Positions 17,748 through 29,100 of a stretch of DNA of 64,000 nucleotides are shown here, in pieces. The notes below the pieces were generated by a model. The model did no database searches and had not been told where the DNA came from. It saw only the letters and a program-made list of their open reading frames with translations. Made by a program: the position numbers and the translations under genes. Numbering within the stretch: the stretch's first letter is position 1; each line of letters begins with the position of its first letter. The stretch comes from Paenibacillus ferrarius (GTDB lineage: Bacteria; Bacillota; Bacilli; Paenibacillales; NBRC-103111): contig NZ_MBTG01000026.1 of NCBI RefSeq assembly GCF_002027705.1, positions 34,199 to 98,198 of the forward strand, written 5' to 3'.

Positions 17748-18526
17748 AAGCTAGCTGGAAATATGCTTTCGCATCTGTGAAGGGAACATCACACGAAAAA
17801 AACGGACTTCCTTGTCAAGATGCTTCTCTTTGCGAAATTCTCAAGGATAAGAATGGGCAGGACATACTGGTGGCGGTAGTATCCGACGGGGCAGGAAGTG
17901 CCCAACTCTCGGACCAAGGTTCTAAGCTAATTTGTGCTTTGTTTATGGATGAAATGAAAGCATTGTTAGCGACAGGACAGGGAACAGAAGATGTGACAGA
18001 AGCCTTTTTTAAAACATGGCTTAATTACTTTCAAAAAGAAATTAAAGTAAGGGCAGAAATAAGTTTAGGCACGCCAAGAGACTTTGCCTGTACTTTTCTT
18101 TGCGCTATCATAAGTAACGAATGCGAAATTTTTGCTCAAATTGGTGACGGAGCAATTGTAGTTTCAAACGAATTGGATCAGTATTCGTGGGTCTTCTGGC
18201 CCCACCAGGGCGAGTATGAGAATACCACATTTTTCGCGACGGATGTCAAAGCAGAAGAGTGGCTTCAGTATGAACGTCGCAAAGGCGTGCCTTGTTTTGA
18301 AGTTGCTCTCTTTTCGGATGGTTTACAACGGTTAGCCCTACATTATCAGACTCAAAGTGCACACAGTCCTTTTTTTCGGCCATTTTTTAGTGCATTGCGC
18401 TCACAAGAGCAGTCTGTTAGTGATAAGTATACTCAATCATTGATCTCATTTTTAGGATCGCCACCTGTCAATGAACGGACCGATGATGATAAAACGTTTA
18501 TTCTCGTCACGAGAAGAGGCGATTAA
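17744..18526 (+). CDS. PP2C-family protein serine/threonine phosphatase (YegK-like)
   Basis: About 260 residues with PP2C landmarks: KNGLPCQDAS near the start, VVSDGAGSA (metal aspartate), FAQIGDGAIV in the middle, EVALFSDGLQRL, and TDDDKTFILV at the end. Start taken as GTG 17744, overlapping the TGA of the vWA gene as GTGA with GGGGGG upstream; ATG 17732 is possible. Second member of the triad; expected to reverse phosphorylation by the neighbouring kinase. Confidence 0.88.
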   Translation: MKASWKYAFASVKGTSHEKNGLPCQDASLCEILKDKNGQDILVAVVSDGAGSAQLSDQGSKLICALFMDEMKALLATGQGTEDVTEAFFKTWLNYFQKEIKVRAEISLGTPRDFACTFLCAIISNECEIFAQIGDGAIVVSNELDQYSWVFWPHQGEYENTTFFATDVKAEEWLQYERRKGVPCFEVALFSDGLQRLALHYQTQSAHSPFFRPFFSALRSQEQSVSDKYTQSLISFLGSPPVNERTDDDKTFILVTRRGD

Positions 18527-18529
18527 CCT

Positions 18530-20476
18530 ATGCAAAATCGTATAATAGCAGTAAATAGTTTTGGGAAAAATGTGCCTTTTGGCAAGGAATTAGGGCGCGG
18601 AGGAGAAGGTAGCGTATTTGAAATATCTTCCGCTTCTAAAATTGTTGCAAAAGTATATCACCAAGCGCTACAGCCCAAAAAACAAGAAAAAATACTCACA
18701 ATGGTGCGTTTGCAGCAAGATCGATTATTAAAATTTTCAACATGGCCTGTAGACGTACTTAGGAATCCTAATAACGAAATAATCGGATTTATCATGCCGA
18801 AACTTACAGGTAAAGAGATACATAAGTTGTACGGTCCCAAAACTCGATTAATTGAATTCCCTTACTCCACATATCCGTTTCTCGTTCATACGGCAGCGAA
18901 TTTAGCGCGTGCATTTGCAGCTGTTCACGAAAGCGGACACGTAATTGGAGATGTGAATCATGGGAATTTTTACGTTTCGGATCAAGGAACTGTAATGTTG
19001 GTAGACTGCGATAGTTTTCAAATTAAAACTACACAAGACATTTTTCGCTGTGAAGTCGGTATCCCAATGTATCAACCGCCAGAACTTCAAAATGTTTCAT
19101 CTTACCGGGATGTGGAGAGAAACTCGAATCATGATAACTTTGGTTTAGCAGTTTTTATTTTTATGTTATTGTTTATGGGCCGTCACCCCTTTGCAGGAGT
19201 GTACTCTGGTCCTGAAGATATGCCTATTGAAAAAGCAATTGGACAATACAGATTTGCATACGGTAGCCATGCGGTAGCGAAACAAATGAAGCCTCCGCCT
19301 GGAGCACCATCCTTGACTTCAGCGCCTTCAGCTGTAGTTCAATTATTTGAGCGCGCTTTTGCACCAGAAGGAGTAAAGGGAAATCGCCCTAGCGCAGAGG
19401 AATGGATAAAAGTGTTGGGGGAGTTTTCGGAAAATTTACAAAAATGTAGAACGAAAGAACAACATCACTATAGTAAGCATCTATCGTCTTGCCCTTGGTG
19501 CGATATTGAAAATAAAATTGGAATTGTTTTATTCCTTTCCCAGGTTCGATCCTCCACTTCAGGCTCAGTAGGGCAACAAAATACTTTTGAGATAAAAATG
19601 ATTTGGGCCCGTATCGCGGCTGTTTCCGCCCCAGCTTCGGCGTTTACATTACCTGATTTTTCATCCGCAGTGGTTGCACCGTCTCAGACGGCACTTAAGG
19701 CAGCAAAGAAAAGAAAACGGATGAAGGGATTCACCCTATTATCTATTATAGCTGTTGATGGGACTTTGTTATCTCTAATTCCGCAAGCATCAGTATGGAT
19801 TATCATTGTATCAATCATCATTGCAATGGTAGTATTCCAATCTAAAAAACCAGTAAGTGCTTTCAAAGAAAGTTACGAAAAGGTAAAAAAAGAGCGGGAT
19901 AGTTTAATTAGCAGATGGGCTATGGAAACGGGAGCAGAAGCGTTTTATAAGATGTATCATTCTTTAGAAAATATAAAAAGCGAGTATCAAAATTTAGATT
20001 CATATCGAAACTCTCGATTAAAAGAGCTTCAATCTAAACAGCGAGATATCCAATTACAACGATATTTACAGAGCATACGCATTGCTAATGCAAGAATCGA
20101 CGGAATTGGTTCCAGTCGAACCGCGACACTCCAATCATTTGGTATAGAAACCGCAGGAGATATCTCTAAGGCTGCCATTCGGCAAGTCCCTGGGTTTGGA
20201 CCTTCTTTTACTAAGCGGTTATTAGACTGGCGAGATACAGTAGCTCGCCAATTTGTGTTTAATCCTAAACAGGCGGTTTCAACAGCTGATATTGCTACAA
20301 TAGACCGAGATATTTCCATAAAAAAACAAAAGTTCGAACAACAATTATTAGTGGGGGCGTCCCAACTACAACAACTTTCTGACCAAATTAATTCCAAAAG
20401 AACACGAATGCTTCAAGAAGCTAATTTGGTTGCAAAGAATTTTGCACAGGCAGAGGCAGACTATAAAACGCTATAA
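18530..20476 (+). CDS. protein kinase with membrane segments and helix-hairpin-helix tail (YegI-like)
   Basis: 648-residue Ser/Thr-type kinase. The N-terminal kinase domain (about 15-300) has the Gly-rich loop LGRGGEGSVFEI, AKVYH as the ATP lysine, and GDVNHGNFYV with LVDCDSFQI as catalytic and metal loops. Then come Cys pairs (CRT and CPWC) that may form a zinc site, two hydrophobic helices near 405-440, a coiled coil, and an HhH segment (GIGSSRTATLQSFGIE, then VPGFGPSFTKRL). This is the architecture of the third member of the TerY-P triad. It starts four bases after the phosphatase gene. The partner substrate is unknown. Confidence 0.87.
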   Translation: MQNRIIAVNSFGKNVPFGKELGRGGEGSVFEISSASKIVAKVYHQALQPKKQEKILTMVRLQQDRLLKFSTWPVDVLRNPNNEIIGFIMPKLTGKEIHKLYGPKTRLIEFPYSTYPFLVHTAANLARAFAAVHESGHVIGDVNHGNFYVSDQGTVMLVDCDSFQIKTTQDIFRCEVGIPMYQPPELQNVSSYRDVERNSNHDNFGLAVFIFMLLFMGRHPFAGVYSGPEDMPIEKAIGQYRFAYGSHAVAKQMKPPPGAPSLTSAPSAVVQLFERAFAPEGVKGNRPSAEEWIKVLGEFSENLQKCRTKEQHHYSKHLSSCPWCDIENKIGIVLFLSQVRSSTSGSVGQQNTFEIKMIWARIAAVSAPASAFTLPDFSSAVVAPSQTALKAAKKRKRMKGFTLLSIIAVDGTLLSLIPQASVWIIIVSIIIAMVVFQSKKPVSAFKESYEKVKKERDSLISRWAMETGAEAFYKMYHSLENIKSEYQNLDSYRNSRLKELQSKQRDIQLQRYLQSIRIANARIDGIGSSRTATLQSFGIETAGDISKAAIRQVPGFGPSFTKRLLDWRDTVARQFVFNPKQAVSTADIATIDRDISIKKQKFEQQLLVGASQLQQLSDQINSKRTRMLQEANLVAKNFAQAEADYKTL

Positions 20477-20659
20477 ATATTGGGGAAAAGCACGAAACTA
20501 ACACATTTCACTGTAGGTAGAACGAATTTGCTGTCAGTTTATTATAATAATTTAGGTGGATCAATTTAGACTTGCGTGTTCCAGTACTGGCTGTAACTTG
20601 GTTGTATGAGTCACCATGAAGCAACTTCTCCATAGCAAAATAATAGAGTGTAAGTAATA

Positions 20660-20700
20660 GAATAGAAGCGGGCTGGGGGAAACCCTTCTCGCTTCTATTC
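20660..20700 (+). terminator. hairpin terminator between triad and HEPN-like gene
   Basis: GAATAGAAGCG pairs with CGCTTCTATTC (11 bases) around a G-rich loop, then ATTTATTTTG. It could work in either direction. Confidence 0.75.
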
Positions 20701-20736
20701 ATTTATTTTGTTAGACTAATAGCTAAAAGGGTGTTG

Positions 20737-21654
20737 ATGCAAATGGGAACTCGGCCAGTCATATTACTCAAAGAAAGAACTGATGATTTTAACAATATGC
20801 CATTGGAGGAAACATTATTTTGGATTGAGAGATTCAGTTGCCATCTGGCGAGTGAAATCGACTTCTTAAAAATGTATGAAAGCGAACATGTGGAAGAGAT
20901 CAGAAGATTATTAAACGAGGATACAATAAAGCGCTTTAAGGGAGTTGCGCTATCTCTTAAGTTTCCATATGAGAATTATCTTAATCATTCCGATCCTAAT
21001 ACTAAGGAGATATTAGAACAAGGATTACTAGTCCAAAGTTGGTCATCGCTGGGATCCCTCTTAGAAAGTACTCTTCAGATATTCTTAGCCTTTTATTACC
21101 GGTTTTATCAAAGAAGTGAATGGTACAAGTGGGATAAAGAAGCTATCGCACAGATTGAAAAAGTGCTTATGGGAGATTTTAAATCACAGTTAGAAAGCAT
21201 TATTGAGCAAAATAAAATTATTGGTGATACGAAAGGGTTAACAAATGATATAAAGAAAAGTTTTCTTACCAAGGTTAAAGAAATTCTTAAGCATAAAATT
21301 CAATTACCAAAAATTGAAAGAATTACTTTATCCGACTTAATTGATTTTTATTTTAGCGAGAATGTTATTGAAAGTAACGATTATAGCAAAGCGGATCTTC
21401 AAATAATTAGAGATTACCGCAATGCAATTCACGCTTTTCAAGAGCGTCGCATAGGCTCGTGGGATGAGTATAATAATTATTTAAAAGCTGTTATCCTACT
21501 AACAATTGACATGTTATCTCGATTGCCATCAATTCCCGACGCTGTCCCCTTTCCTGAATGGTATGTTAACGACAAGACCGAAATTACCATGCAAGAGAAC
21601 AGGTGGTTTAATTACCGCCTTGCAGTAGACATTCAGCAACTAAAAAGGAGTTAA
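20737..21654 (+). CDS. HEPN-like helical protein, possibly defence-related
   Basis: 305-residue, mostly helical, soluble protein. Near residue 225 it has IIRDYRNAIHAF, which resembles the R-N-x-x-H catalytic or dimer motif of HEPN ribonucleases. The N-terminal two-thirds is unrecognised and rich in charged helices. Start ATG 20737 has AAAAGGG at a good distance. It lies between a kinase/phosphatase stress triad and two large nuclease genes, a setting that suggests an anti-phage or dormancy function. A HEPN assignment from one motif is tentative. Confidence 0.5.
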   Translation: MQMGTRPVILLKERTDDFNNMPLEETLFWIERFSCHLASEIDFLKMYESEHVEEIRRLLNEDTIKRFKGVALSLKFPYENYLNHSDPNTKEILEQGLLVQSWSSLGSLLESTLQIFLAFYYRFYQRSEWYKWDKEAIAQIEKVLMGDFKSQLESIIEQNKIIGDTKGLTNDIKKSFLTKVKEILKHKIQLPKIERITLSDLIDFYFSENVIESNDYSKADLQIIRDYRNAIHAFQERRIGSWDEYNNYLKAVILLTIDMLSRLPSIPDAVPFPEWYVNDKTEITMQENRWFNYRLAVDIQQLKRS

Positions 21655-22101
21655 GGCCCTCGAAGGTTGGGAGCTTTCACACCTCTATAGAGGGGTTCAG
21701 GAGGCTTTAAGACTGGCGCCAGACGGATAATAACGAAGCTATATTTAAGTAGATTCTAGGTGGCTGCGCGTCTATCGTTGGAGGAGTGGACGCGGTTAGA
21801 AATAAGCTAACTTAAGAGGTAATGGAGAGCTTTGAAAAAACCGCTGGACTGGGTGTACCTACGGAGTAGTTTATTCCATTGTATTGACCCGAGATGAATT
21901 AGGGCGAATTAATGAGGTTTTAGAGTTTTTGGTTCCCGCTCTCCCAAGACAAAGCAGGGATACTTAAAACGATAAACTGTATTTGACTGGAATGATTTGA
22001 AATGCAGCAAAGCCTCAACCTATGCGATTGAGGCCATTTGTATGGCAGACCATGATTGTGCTTATAAACCACTACCCAATTGACTTGTCAGATGGCTAAA
22101 A
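21655..22101. other. intergenic region between convergent genes
   Basis: About 450 bases. A hairpin GCCTCAA...TTGAGGC at 22012-22034 probably terminates the leftward STAND gene or both convergent transcripts. No gene is seen. Confidence 0.5.
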
Positions 22102-25100
22102 CTATTCAAAACTCTCATTTTGAATACTTTCCCGTTTTGACTCCCACTCACGCTCCCTACGAATTTCTGCTTCAAATATTTTTTCTTCTTTATTTGCCCA
22201 TTCTGCGACAAAAGAATCTTCATGCTCTTTTAAAACGCTTAATAAACTAAGGTGATTTTGCATTACCTCTGCTCGTGAACCCTCCCACGACATCGGCCTT
22301 AGAGTTGATTTAAACTCATTCAGAACCACAATAGGGTCAGAAGAGTTGGCAATGAAACGTAGTGCTAATGGAGTCCACTCCAATAGTTTATTATTTTCAC
22401 TTTTTCGAAACGGCTCAATGGCTGAGGCTGCAATAGGGTATCTTGAACCAGGATTAATCTCACCCCAAGCAATAATTAGATCATCTTCAATATAAGATAA
22501 GGGGTTCGGCGTATCCTCTGATGAAAAAACTCGACGTATCATATAATTAAGTTCATCATTGGCACTGTCTCCTAAAAAAGAGTCGAGAAAGGCTAAAGGC
22601 TGTGTTTTAGCGATTGCTTCCAAGACATGATTGTAGTCCATAGTATAAATATCATAGTTTGTAAAAGCGTCAACAAGCCTGTTGCATAGAACTCTAGCAT
22701 TTTCTTTTGCCGATTCAGTAGAAAAACATACGGTAATAAGGGTGCCTAGCTCATAATCCTTTTGATCTACAATATTTGTCTCTCTATTAAAAGGATATTT
22801 TGAAATTAGTTCTTGGGCGAAGGCAATAATAGTGTCACTTAAAGTATTTTCATTAGAATTACCATGTATCCGCATTTGCAAAATTTCAATTGATACTACA
22901 ACACCTTCGGACTTAGAGGATATTAATCCTAGTAATTCACATAAATCGCTATCACTTATCGTTTGATGGACGCTCCCGTATGCCAAGTTCGCATATTGCG
23001 GTATTGGCGTTATTCCAAGGTCTAGAGACCTTTTAAGTCTTTGAAAGCCCTGAATTGATATTTCTATGCTTGTTTGTAGCCAAGGATATACAGGGGCTAG
23101 AATTATATTTGTAACAGCCTCATCAAGAAATGCCTCAGATATGCTAGAATTTATGCTAGAAATAGCATTTAAAAATCCACGCACTACTAGGAAATTTCTC
23201 TTTGATGCTTCTATAAGGAGAAGTTGTTTATTGAATTTCTGCCACATTTCTTCAGGATTAGCACAGCCATCTGCCAGGCCTTGGCCAAAACTAGCTAGGC
23301 GTGTTCCTTCATTGCTTAAAATATCTGGTAATAACTCGTTCAAAATACCATCCTGGGATGCCACCTCCCGTCCTATAGAACGGGTAATGATTTCGGCTTG
23401 GTGATAGTCATCAATTATTTGGGCATTTCCATTTTCGTTTTCATCAACCCAAATATGGCCATGACGAGTAAGAGCGTATAACCTTGCTCGTTCAATTAAA
23501 GTAAGTGGTTTTAGAATCACATCAAGGTTGTTTAAGCGAGTAAAGAGATTAGAGTCCATACGTGTTTTATCGAACTTTTTAGTAGTTCTTACAGCAACCC
23601 AACCTTCTCTCCAAGTGCCTTTACTTGAAAGTTTCTCTGCGGCGAACTCGAGTGCATCATGCATGCCTGCCCTTGTCCATAGTCCTCTAAATTTTTCTGC
23701 CAAAAGGATTTTCGCTTGAGATGCTACTGGAGTCTCAGAGATCGCAAGAGATACAGTGTATCCTATGAATAACTTAAACCATTCTTCAATATCTTCTCTA
23801 CTTCTTGGTGAATATCCATAGTCTCTTGGGCGAGTGCCAAACTCAAAACTGTGGTGAGAGCTAAAATGCCATGATTCTAATGATGCCCCTAACAAAGAAA
23901 TTCCGAGAGAGACTCGATCATCAGAGTTCGAGTCTACCAAACAAGAGATTATGTTGAGCCTTTGTACAGGTGTTGCATGTGTACCAGACAGATAAATATA
24001 GAACAATGATTTTAGCAGCGCTCTAATTGAATTATTATTCTCTTTAGGGTTTTCTGAAAGGGCAAAGCGACAAAGCAATAAAGCTGATCGTTCAAATAAA
24101 TTTTTGTCATATGCCAGAGATCGTAGGAGTCTTGTGAAAACAGTATAATGGGCATTATTCCGTGTGAAGAAGTGTTGTGCATCGTCGCGGCTAGAGACTC
24201 TTTCGATAGCTGTAAGTGTTAGCTCTGGATTTATTGGAGCAATATTATTGAGTAAACTAATACCGAGTTCATTCAAGTTACTGATGTCTCCTAATAAACC
24301 GCTTTCCGAAAACCAATTATGAGTTATTTTGTTTGCTGCCTCACATTCATGTAAGTAGCTCAATCGTCGCGAAAAGGATTTTAAAAGCCTCTCTGAGCCA
24401 TCTCTTTGAAACACATTATATATATTTTCAAGTGGGATGTTCTCGAGTGCTCTTTGCGCAAGCTTATTAGCAATTGCATGAGGCAATACAGCTCTCCATA
24501 TGCCTCGTTGCTGTACAAGTTCTCGGCGCTTGAGTTCACTAACATGTTCATAAAGTTCCCGGACAGGCATGTCTACTAGAGAGCAAAGAAGGCTCAATTC
24601 AGAACTGGCACCTTCAACCGTCTGACTGTCGAATGAGTATACAAGTGAGCAAGCTTCTGCTGCTCTTAATAAATTACTATTGGACTCGTTCCTTTGTTGA
24701 AATAATCTAATAAATAGCTGATTATCCCTTAAATTTGCTAAGTTTTCACCTTGTTGTATTGTACGAGCTAGTGCAATTGCAATACGCGAATTACCTCCTG
24801 AAACTTCGGCAATGGTGCGAGCATCTACTTCGCTAATGTGTTTGAACCGAGTTCGAATAACTTTTTCAATTAGTTCAGAGGAAGCTGGTTCTAAACGAAA
24901 CACTTTGGTCTCTTCAGGTTGGTCATCCCTAACATCGTACTCAACTGTTATAAGACTGACTAAACTTCCTGAAGCTGAGCATATGGAGGTTAATCGGCTA
25001 TGTAATTCTGGTGGGCAATTATCTATTACTAAGAAGGAAGGTCTACGAGAAGCTATTATTCGTTCAGCAAAATTACGAGGGGTAGGGCTAGGATTGTCAC

Positions 25101-25950
25101 TAATATCACAGTAAAATACTTGCAAATGATTCAGCGGTTTTTCGCCAATGCGTTCATCGAACAAAGCTTGAAGCAATCTCGTTTTGCCTACACCTGAAAG
25201 TCCAACTAAACGTACGGAAGATGCCGGACGTTGGAGTATTGTACGGAGCTGGTTTATTCCATCTACTGCTGAAAGTCCGTCTAAATGAGGGTCAGCATTA
25301 TTGTGAAGGCGAATGTGTCCGTCCAACATGTACTCTTCATCAAGTCCGCCGGGGCAGTTTGCCCAATTTCCATATGCTCTCCATCCTTCAATTGGTTGTC
25401 CTATTTTATCACGTACCCAAAGGACGAGAGCTGGATGGCAACGTACCCAGCCAGCAATTCGTTCACGATCATAAAAGTCGACCTTCAAATCATGTGCATT
25501 CGGATAACCACACACTGCTTCTTGCATGGCATCTTTTCGATCTGCAAGAGCAGAATCAGCAGTAGAACCTTGGCTACTCACTATGATATATGCCCCACGA
25601 ACGTTAACTAAGTCTTTAATAACGGGTCTAAGTTCACTATTAGGTCGCATTTCATTAATAATTGCAGCACGGGGCATATCTGGTTTTTTTACTTGAAAAC
25701 AAGTGCTTAATCTCGGAATATAGCCGTCGTCATGTGGAATAACTGTAAGTTCAACACGTACGTCGATACCTCCGTCTTTGGCATTTTGATGACCGCCAAA
25801 TGTAACCCCTGCGGTTGGCAGTCCGTTAGCACGAAGATCTGCCTCGCAAAGAAGGCCGATAAGCAATCTTAAATCAGTATCACTTAGTTCACTAATATCA
25901 TTGCCTGTAACTTCGATCATAACTTCCAATGACCTCCTACTATTATTCAT
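22102..25950 (-). CDS. nuclease-STAND NTPase fusion (Avs-like putative anti-phage protein)
   Basis: 1282 residues. The N-terminal ~200 residues look like a restriction-endonuclease fold: KDGGIDVRVE followed by FQVKKPD gives the D...QxK catalytic pattern of Mrr/REase domains. A STAND-type P-loop NTPase follows (Walker A VGLSGVGKTRLL near 250; Walker B SFLVIDNCPPE near 305; then sensor region SGGNSRIAIALA near 385). The last ~750 residues are helical, probably a TPR-like sensor. This order (nuclease, STAND, helical sensor) is that of Avs anti-phage proteins, which detect phage proteins and then cut DNA. It is divergent from another large nuclease gene, with about 200 bases between. Function inferred from architecture. 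Confidence 0.72.
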   Translation of the reverse strand: MNNSRRSLEVMIEVTGNDISELSDTDLRLLIGLLCEADLRANGLPTAGVTFGGHQNAKDGGIDVRVELTVIPHDDGYIPRLSTCFQVKKPDMPRAAIINEMRPNSELRPVIKDLVNVRGAYIIVSSQGSTADSALADRKDAMQEAVCGYPNAHDLKVDFYDRERIAGWVRCHPALVLWVRDKIGQPIEGWRAYGNWANCPGGLDEEYMLDGHIRLHNNADPHLDGLSAVDGINQLRTILQRPASSVRLVGLSGVGKTRLLQALFDERIGEKPLNHLQVFYCDISDNPSPTPRNFAERIIASRRPSFLVIDNCPPELHSRLTSICSASGSLVSLITVEYDVRDDQPEETKVFRLEPASSELIEKVIRTRFKHISEVDARTIAEVSGGNSRIAIALARTIQQGENLANLRDNQLFIRLFQQRNESNSNLLRAAEACSLVYSFDSQTVEGASSELSLLCSLVDMPVRELYEHVSELKRRELVQQRGIWRAVLPHAIANKLAQRALENIPLENIYNVFQRDGSERLLKSFSRRLSYLHECEAANKITHNWFSESGLLGDISNLNELGISLLNNIAPINPELTLTAIERVSSRDDAQHFFTRNNAHYTVFTRLLRSLAYDKNLFERSALLLCRFALSENPKENNNSIRALLKSLFYIYLSGTHATPVQRLNIISCLVDSNSDDRVSLGISLLGASLESWHFSSHHSFEFGTRPRDYGYSPRSREDIEEWFKLFIGYTVSLAISETPVASQAKILLAEKFRGLWTRAGMHDALEFAAEKLSSKGTWREGWVAVRTTKKFDKTRMDSNLFTRLNNLDVILKPLTLIERARLYALTRHGHIWVDENENGNAQIIDDYHQAEIITRSIGREVASQDGILNELLPDILSNEGTRLASFGQGLADGCANPEEMWQKFNKQLLLIEASKRNFLVVRGFLNAISSINSSISEAFLDEAVTNIILAPVYPWLQTSIEISIQGFQRLKRSLDLGITPIPQYANLAYGSVHQTISDSDLCELLGLISSKSEGVVVSIEILQMRIHGNSNENTLSDTIIAFAQELISKYPFNRETNIVDQKDYELGTLITVCFSTESAKENARVLCNRLVDAFTNYDIYTMDYNHVLEAIAKTQPLAFLDSFLGDSANDELNYMIRRVFSSEDTPNPLSYIEDDLIIAWGEINPGSRYPIAASAIEPFRKSENNKLLEWTPLALRFIANSSDPIVVLNEFKSTLRPMSWEGSRAEVMQNHLSLLSVLKEHEDSFVAEWANKEEKIFEAEIRREREWESKRESIQNESFE

Positions 25951-26151
25951 GTATCAAGATGTTACTCTAGCATATCAAAAAACTGGAAGTTTTTGTCGAT
26001 GAATCATATAATGAGTGCTAATGAAAATTATTTCTTTCATCAGTAAACACCAATTCATAAAAAACATTGAATGATAAGGAACTTGATTATTAGTGACAGT
26101 CAGATAGGCTTGAAGGTTGCTGGATAGAACAAAAATAAAGGATAGATGAGT

Positions 26152-29100
26152 ATGAAGGGTAAGCAACTTAGTAATCCGTTTTCTACTGGAGGCGGTGGTG
26201 GGCACTTTGAGGCTCACGTTCAGGCTTCATTTGTAGCTTTGATGCTTACAGGTGGGTATGCACCTTGTTTGCCGCGCTGGCCTATTGCTGAAATAAAGCT
26301 TCAGGGAAAAATTGAAGGTTTTAATACCGATGACTTAATTGTTTTTGTTGAAGAACCAGGTTCAAAGAGAAGGTGCAAGATGCTTGTTCAAGTAAAACAT
26401 AAGATTACCATCACTCAAGGCGATGACGTATTTTCAGAGGTCATTCAGGCGGCATGGACTGATTTTAACAATCCTAGAGTTTTTTCCAAGGGTAAGGACA
26501 TTATTGTTCTTATCACTGGCCCGCTGAATGCAACGGACTCACATAATGTACAGTGGCTGTTGAGTCAGGCTAGACACACCAAGGATGAAGATGAGTTTGA
26601 AAGACATGTAAATCGGGCTAATTTCAGTCCTGCCAAAAGTGCAATAAAATTAGAAGTCATAAAACATCACTTAAAACTGGCCAATAACAACCAAGAGATT
26701 TCAAAAGAAGACCTCCACTCGTTCCTAAATCATTTTTACTTGTTGGGGTATGACCTCGGGGAAGAAGAGGGTGTTGTTTTGTCACTTTTGCACTCTCATA
26801 TTTCGCAATTCAACCGCCAATATCCGCATTGGATTTGGTCTCGTGTTGTTGACATTGTACAGACATGGAATCAGAATGCCGGGACAATCACATCTGAAAG
26901 ACTGCCTTCTGACTTAAAAGAAGTGTTCAAACAGCCTGCTATTTCTTACATTCCAATAGAATTGACGGTTCAGCCAGAAACCGCAAAAAACAACTGGAGC
27001 CAGCATCAACATGCCACCGCACTTGCTGTAGTCAACCTAATCGGAGCATGGAACGAAAAAAATGAAGCGGACATCGACATTTTAAGCATGGTAATTAATG
27101 AAGATTACCAACTTTGGGTGCTACAAGCCAGAGAAAAGCTTCAGCTTGTAGACAGTCCTTTTTCATTCCAAAACGGTGTTTGGAAAATTATAGATCGCAT
27201 AGTTTTGTGGGATATACTAGGCTCACGAATTTTTGATCAAGATCTGGATACTTTCAAAAAAATCGTTGTGTCGGTACTGACCGAACGCGATCCTTCTTTC
27301 GAGCTTCTCCCGGAAGAACGGTTTGCAGCAGGCGTTCATGGAAAAGTTCTATCTCATTCTCCTGTCTTGAGAAAAGGACTAGCTGAGGGCTTAGCTCTTT
27401 TAGGTACCAGGGAAGAGGTACTAAATAACAGTTCGCAAGGTAAAGCTAAAACTACTGTTGTTTTGGCTATTCGTGAAATATTTGAAAATTCAGACTGGGT
27501 TCTTTGGGGCAGCCTGAATAGCTTGCTTCCAGTTTTGGCTGAGGCTGCACCAGAAGAGTTCCTAGATGCTGTTGAAAATGCATTGTGTTCAGAGCCTTGC
27601 CCGTTTGATGAGCTTTTCTCTCAGGAAGGTCATGGAAATACTGGGGGGAATTATTTGACCGGACTGCTTTGGGCACTGGAAGGACTAGCATGGGATGAAA
27701 ACTATCTAGTCAGGGTCTGTGTTGTTCTTGGTGAATTAGCTAGTCACGATCCGGGTGGTAGTTGGTCAAACCGACCAGCCAACTCACTGTCGACAATCTT
27801 ACTGCCATGGCTTCCACAAACCATTGCGCCAATAGGAAAACGTAAAGTCGCTGTACAAACACTATGCAGAGAATGGCCTAATGTTGCGTGGAAACTCATA
27901 ATCAGCTTATTGCCCAATCAACAGCAGATGTCGACGGGCTCCCATAAGCCGGTATGGCGAAACACCATTCCCGAGGATTGGGAAAAAGACGTGGACCAAG
28001 ATAAATATTGGGATCAGGTCTCGTTTTATGCTGGAATTGCTGTTTCTATGGCAGGCAAGGATACGACTAAACTTAGCCAACTCATTGATCATTTAGATAG
28101 TCTTCCTAGGTCTTCTTTTGACCAGTTGCTTGAAGTCTTATCTTCGGAGGCAATTTCAGGGCTTCTGGAAGAGGAGCGACTGCCACTCTGGGATAAACTT
28201 ACGAAATTCACCTCAAAACACCGTCATTTCTACGAAGCGGAATGGGCATTAGATGACGGTCTCCTCTCTCTTATTGAAGTTGTTGTCGACAAGTTGGCCC
28301 CATCTAACCCTTTGAACCTCTATCAGCACTTATTCACAAACGGGGATTTTGACCTCTATGATGATAAGGATACTTGGGAGGAACAAGGTAAGAAGCTTGA
28401 TAAATTGCGCCAAAAAGCTATAATGAAAATCTTAAATTTAGGTGGTCTCAATGCTGTTATTCTATTTGCTGAGGCTGTGCAATTTCCTGGTCAAGTGGGA
28501 GGATCTCTAGGGACTATTGCTGATGAAGAGATTGATAAAGTTTTATTGCCGCTATACTTAGAGTCTGAAGGTAACAAACATTTAGCCTTTTTAAGCGGAT
28601 ATATCTGGGGCCGTTACCATATCAATGGTTGGTCATGGGTAGATAAATTGGATAAAATAAGCTGGAGCGTGGGACAAATTGGGCAATTTCTTAGCTGCCT
28701 GCCATTTACTAGTGAGGCGTGGGCTCGCTCAGACAAATGGCTAGGGAGGTTAGAAAGTGACTATTGGAATAAAGCCAATATAGACAATTATCATGCAGAA
28801 GGCGATTTAGCTTTTGCCATTGACAAGCTAATTAAGTATGGAAGACCCAATGCTGCGATCAATTGTTTGAACAGAGTGCGTCACTTCAAGAAATCACTAA
28901 ATGCGGATCAATGTATAAAAGCTTTGATCGCGGCGCTATCTTCAACTGAACCATCTCATTTAATAAATGCGCGTCACATCGTAGAATTGATTAAAGTGCT
29001 TCAAGAGATTCCTGAAGTCCCGCCGGATGACCTTTTTCGTGTGGAGTGGGCTTACTTGCCACTGTTGGGTCGGTATCACAGGGCTGCTCCGAAATTGCTG

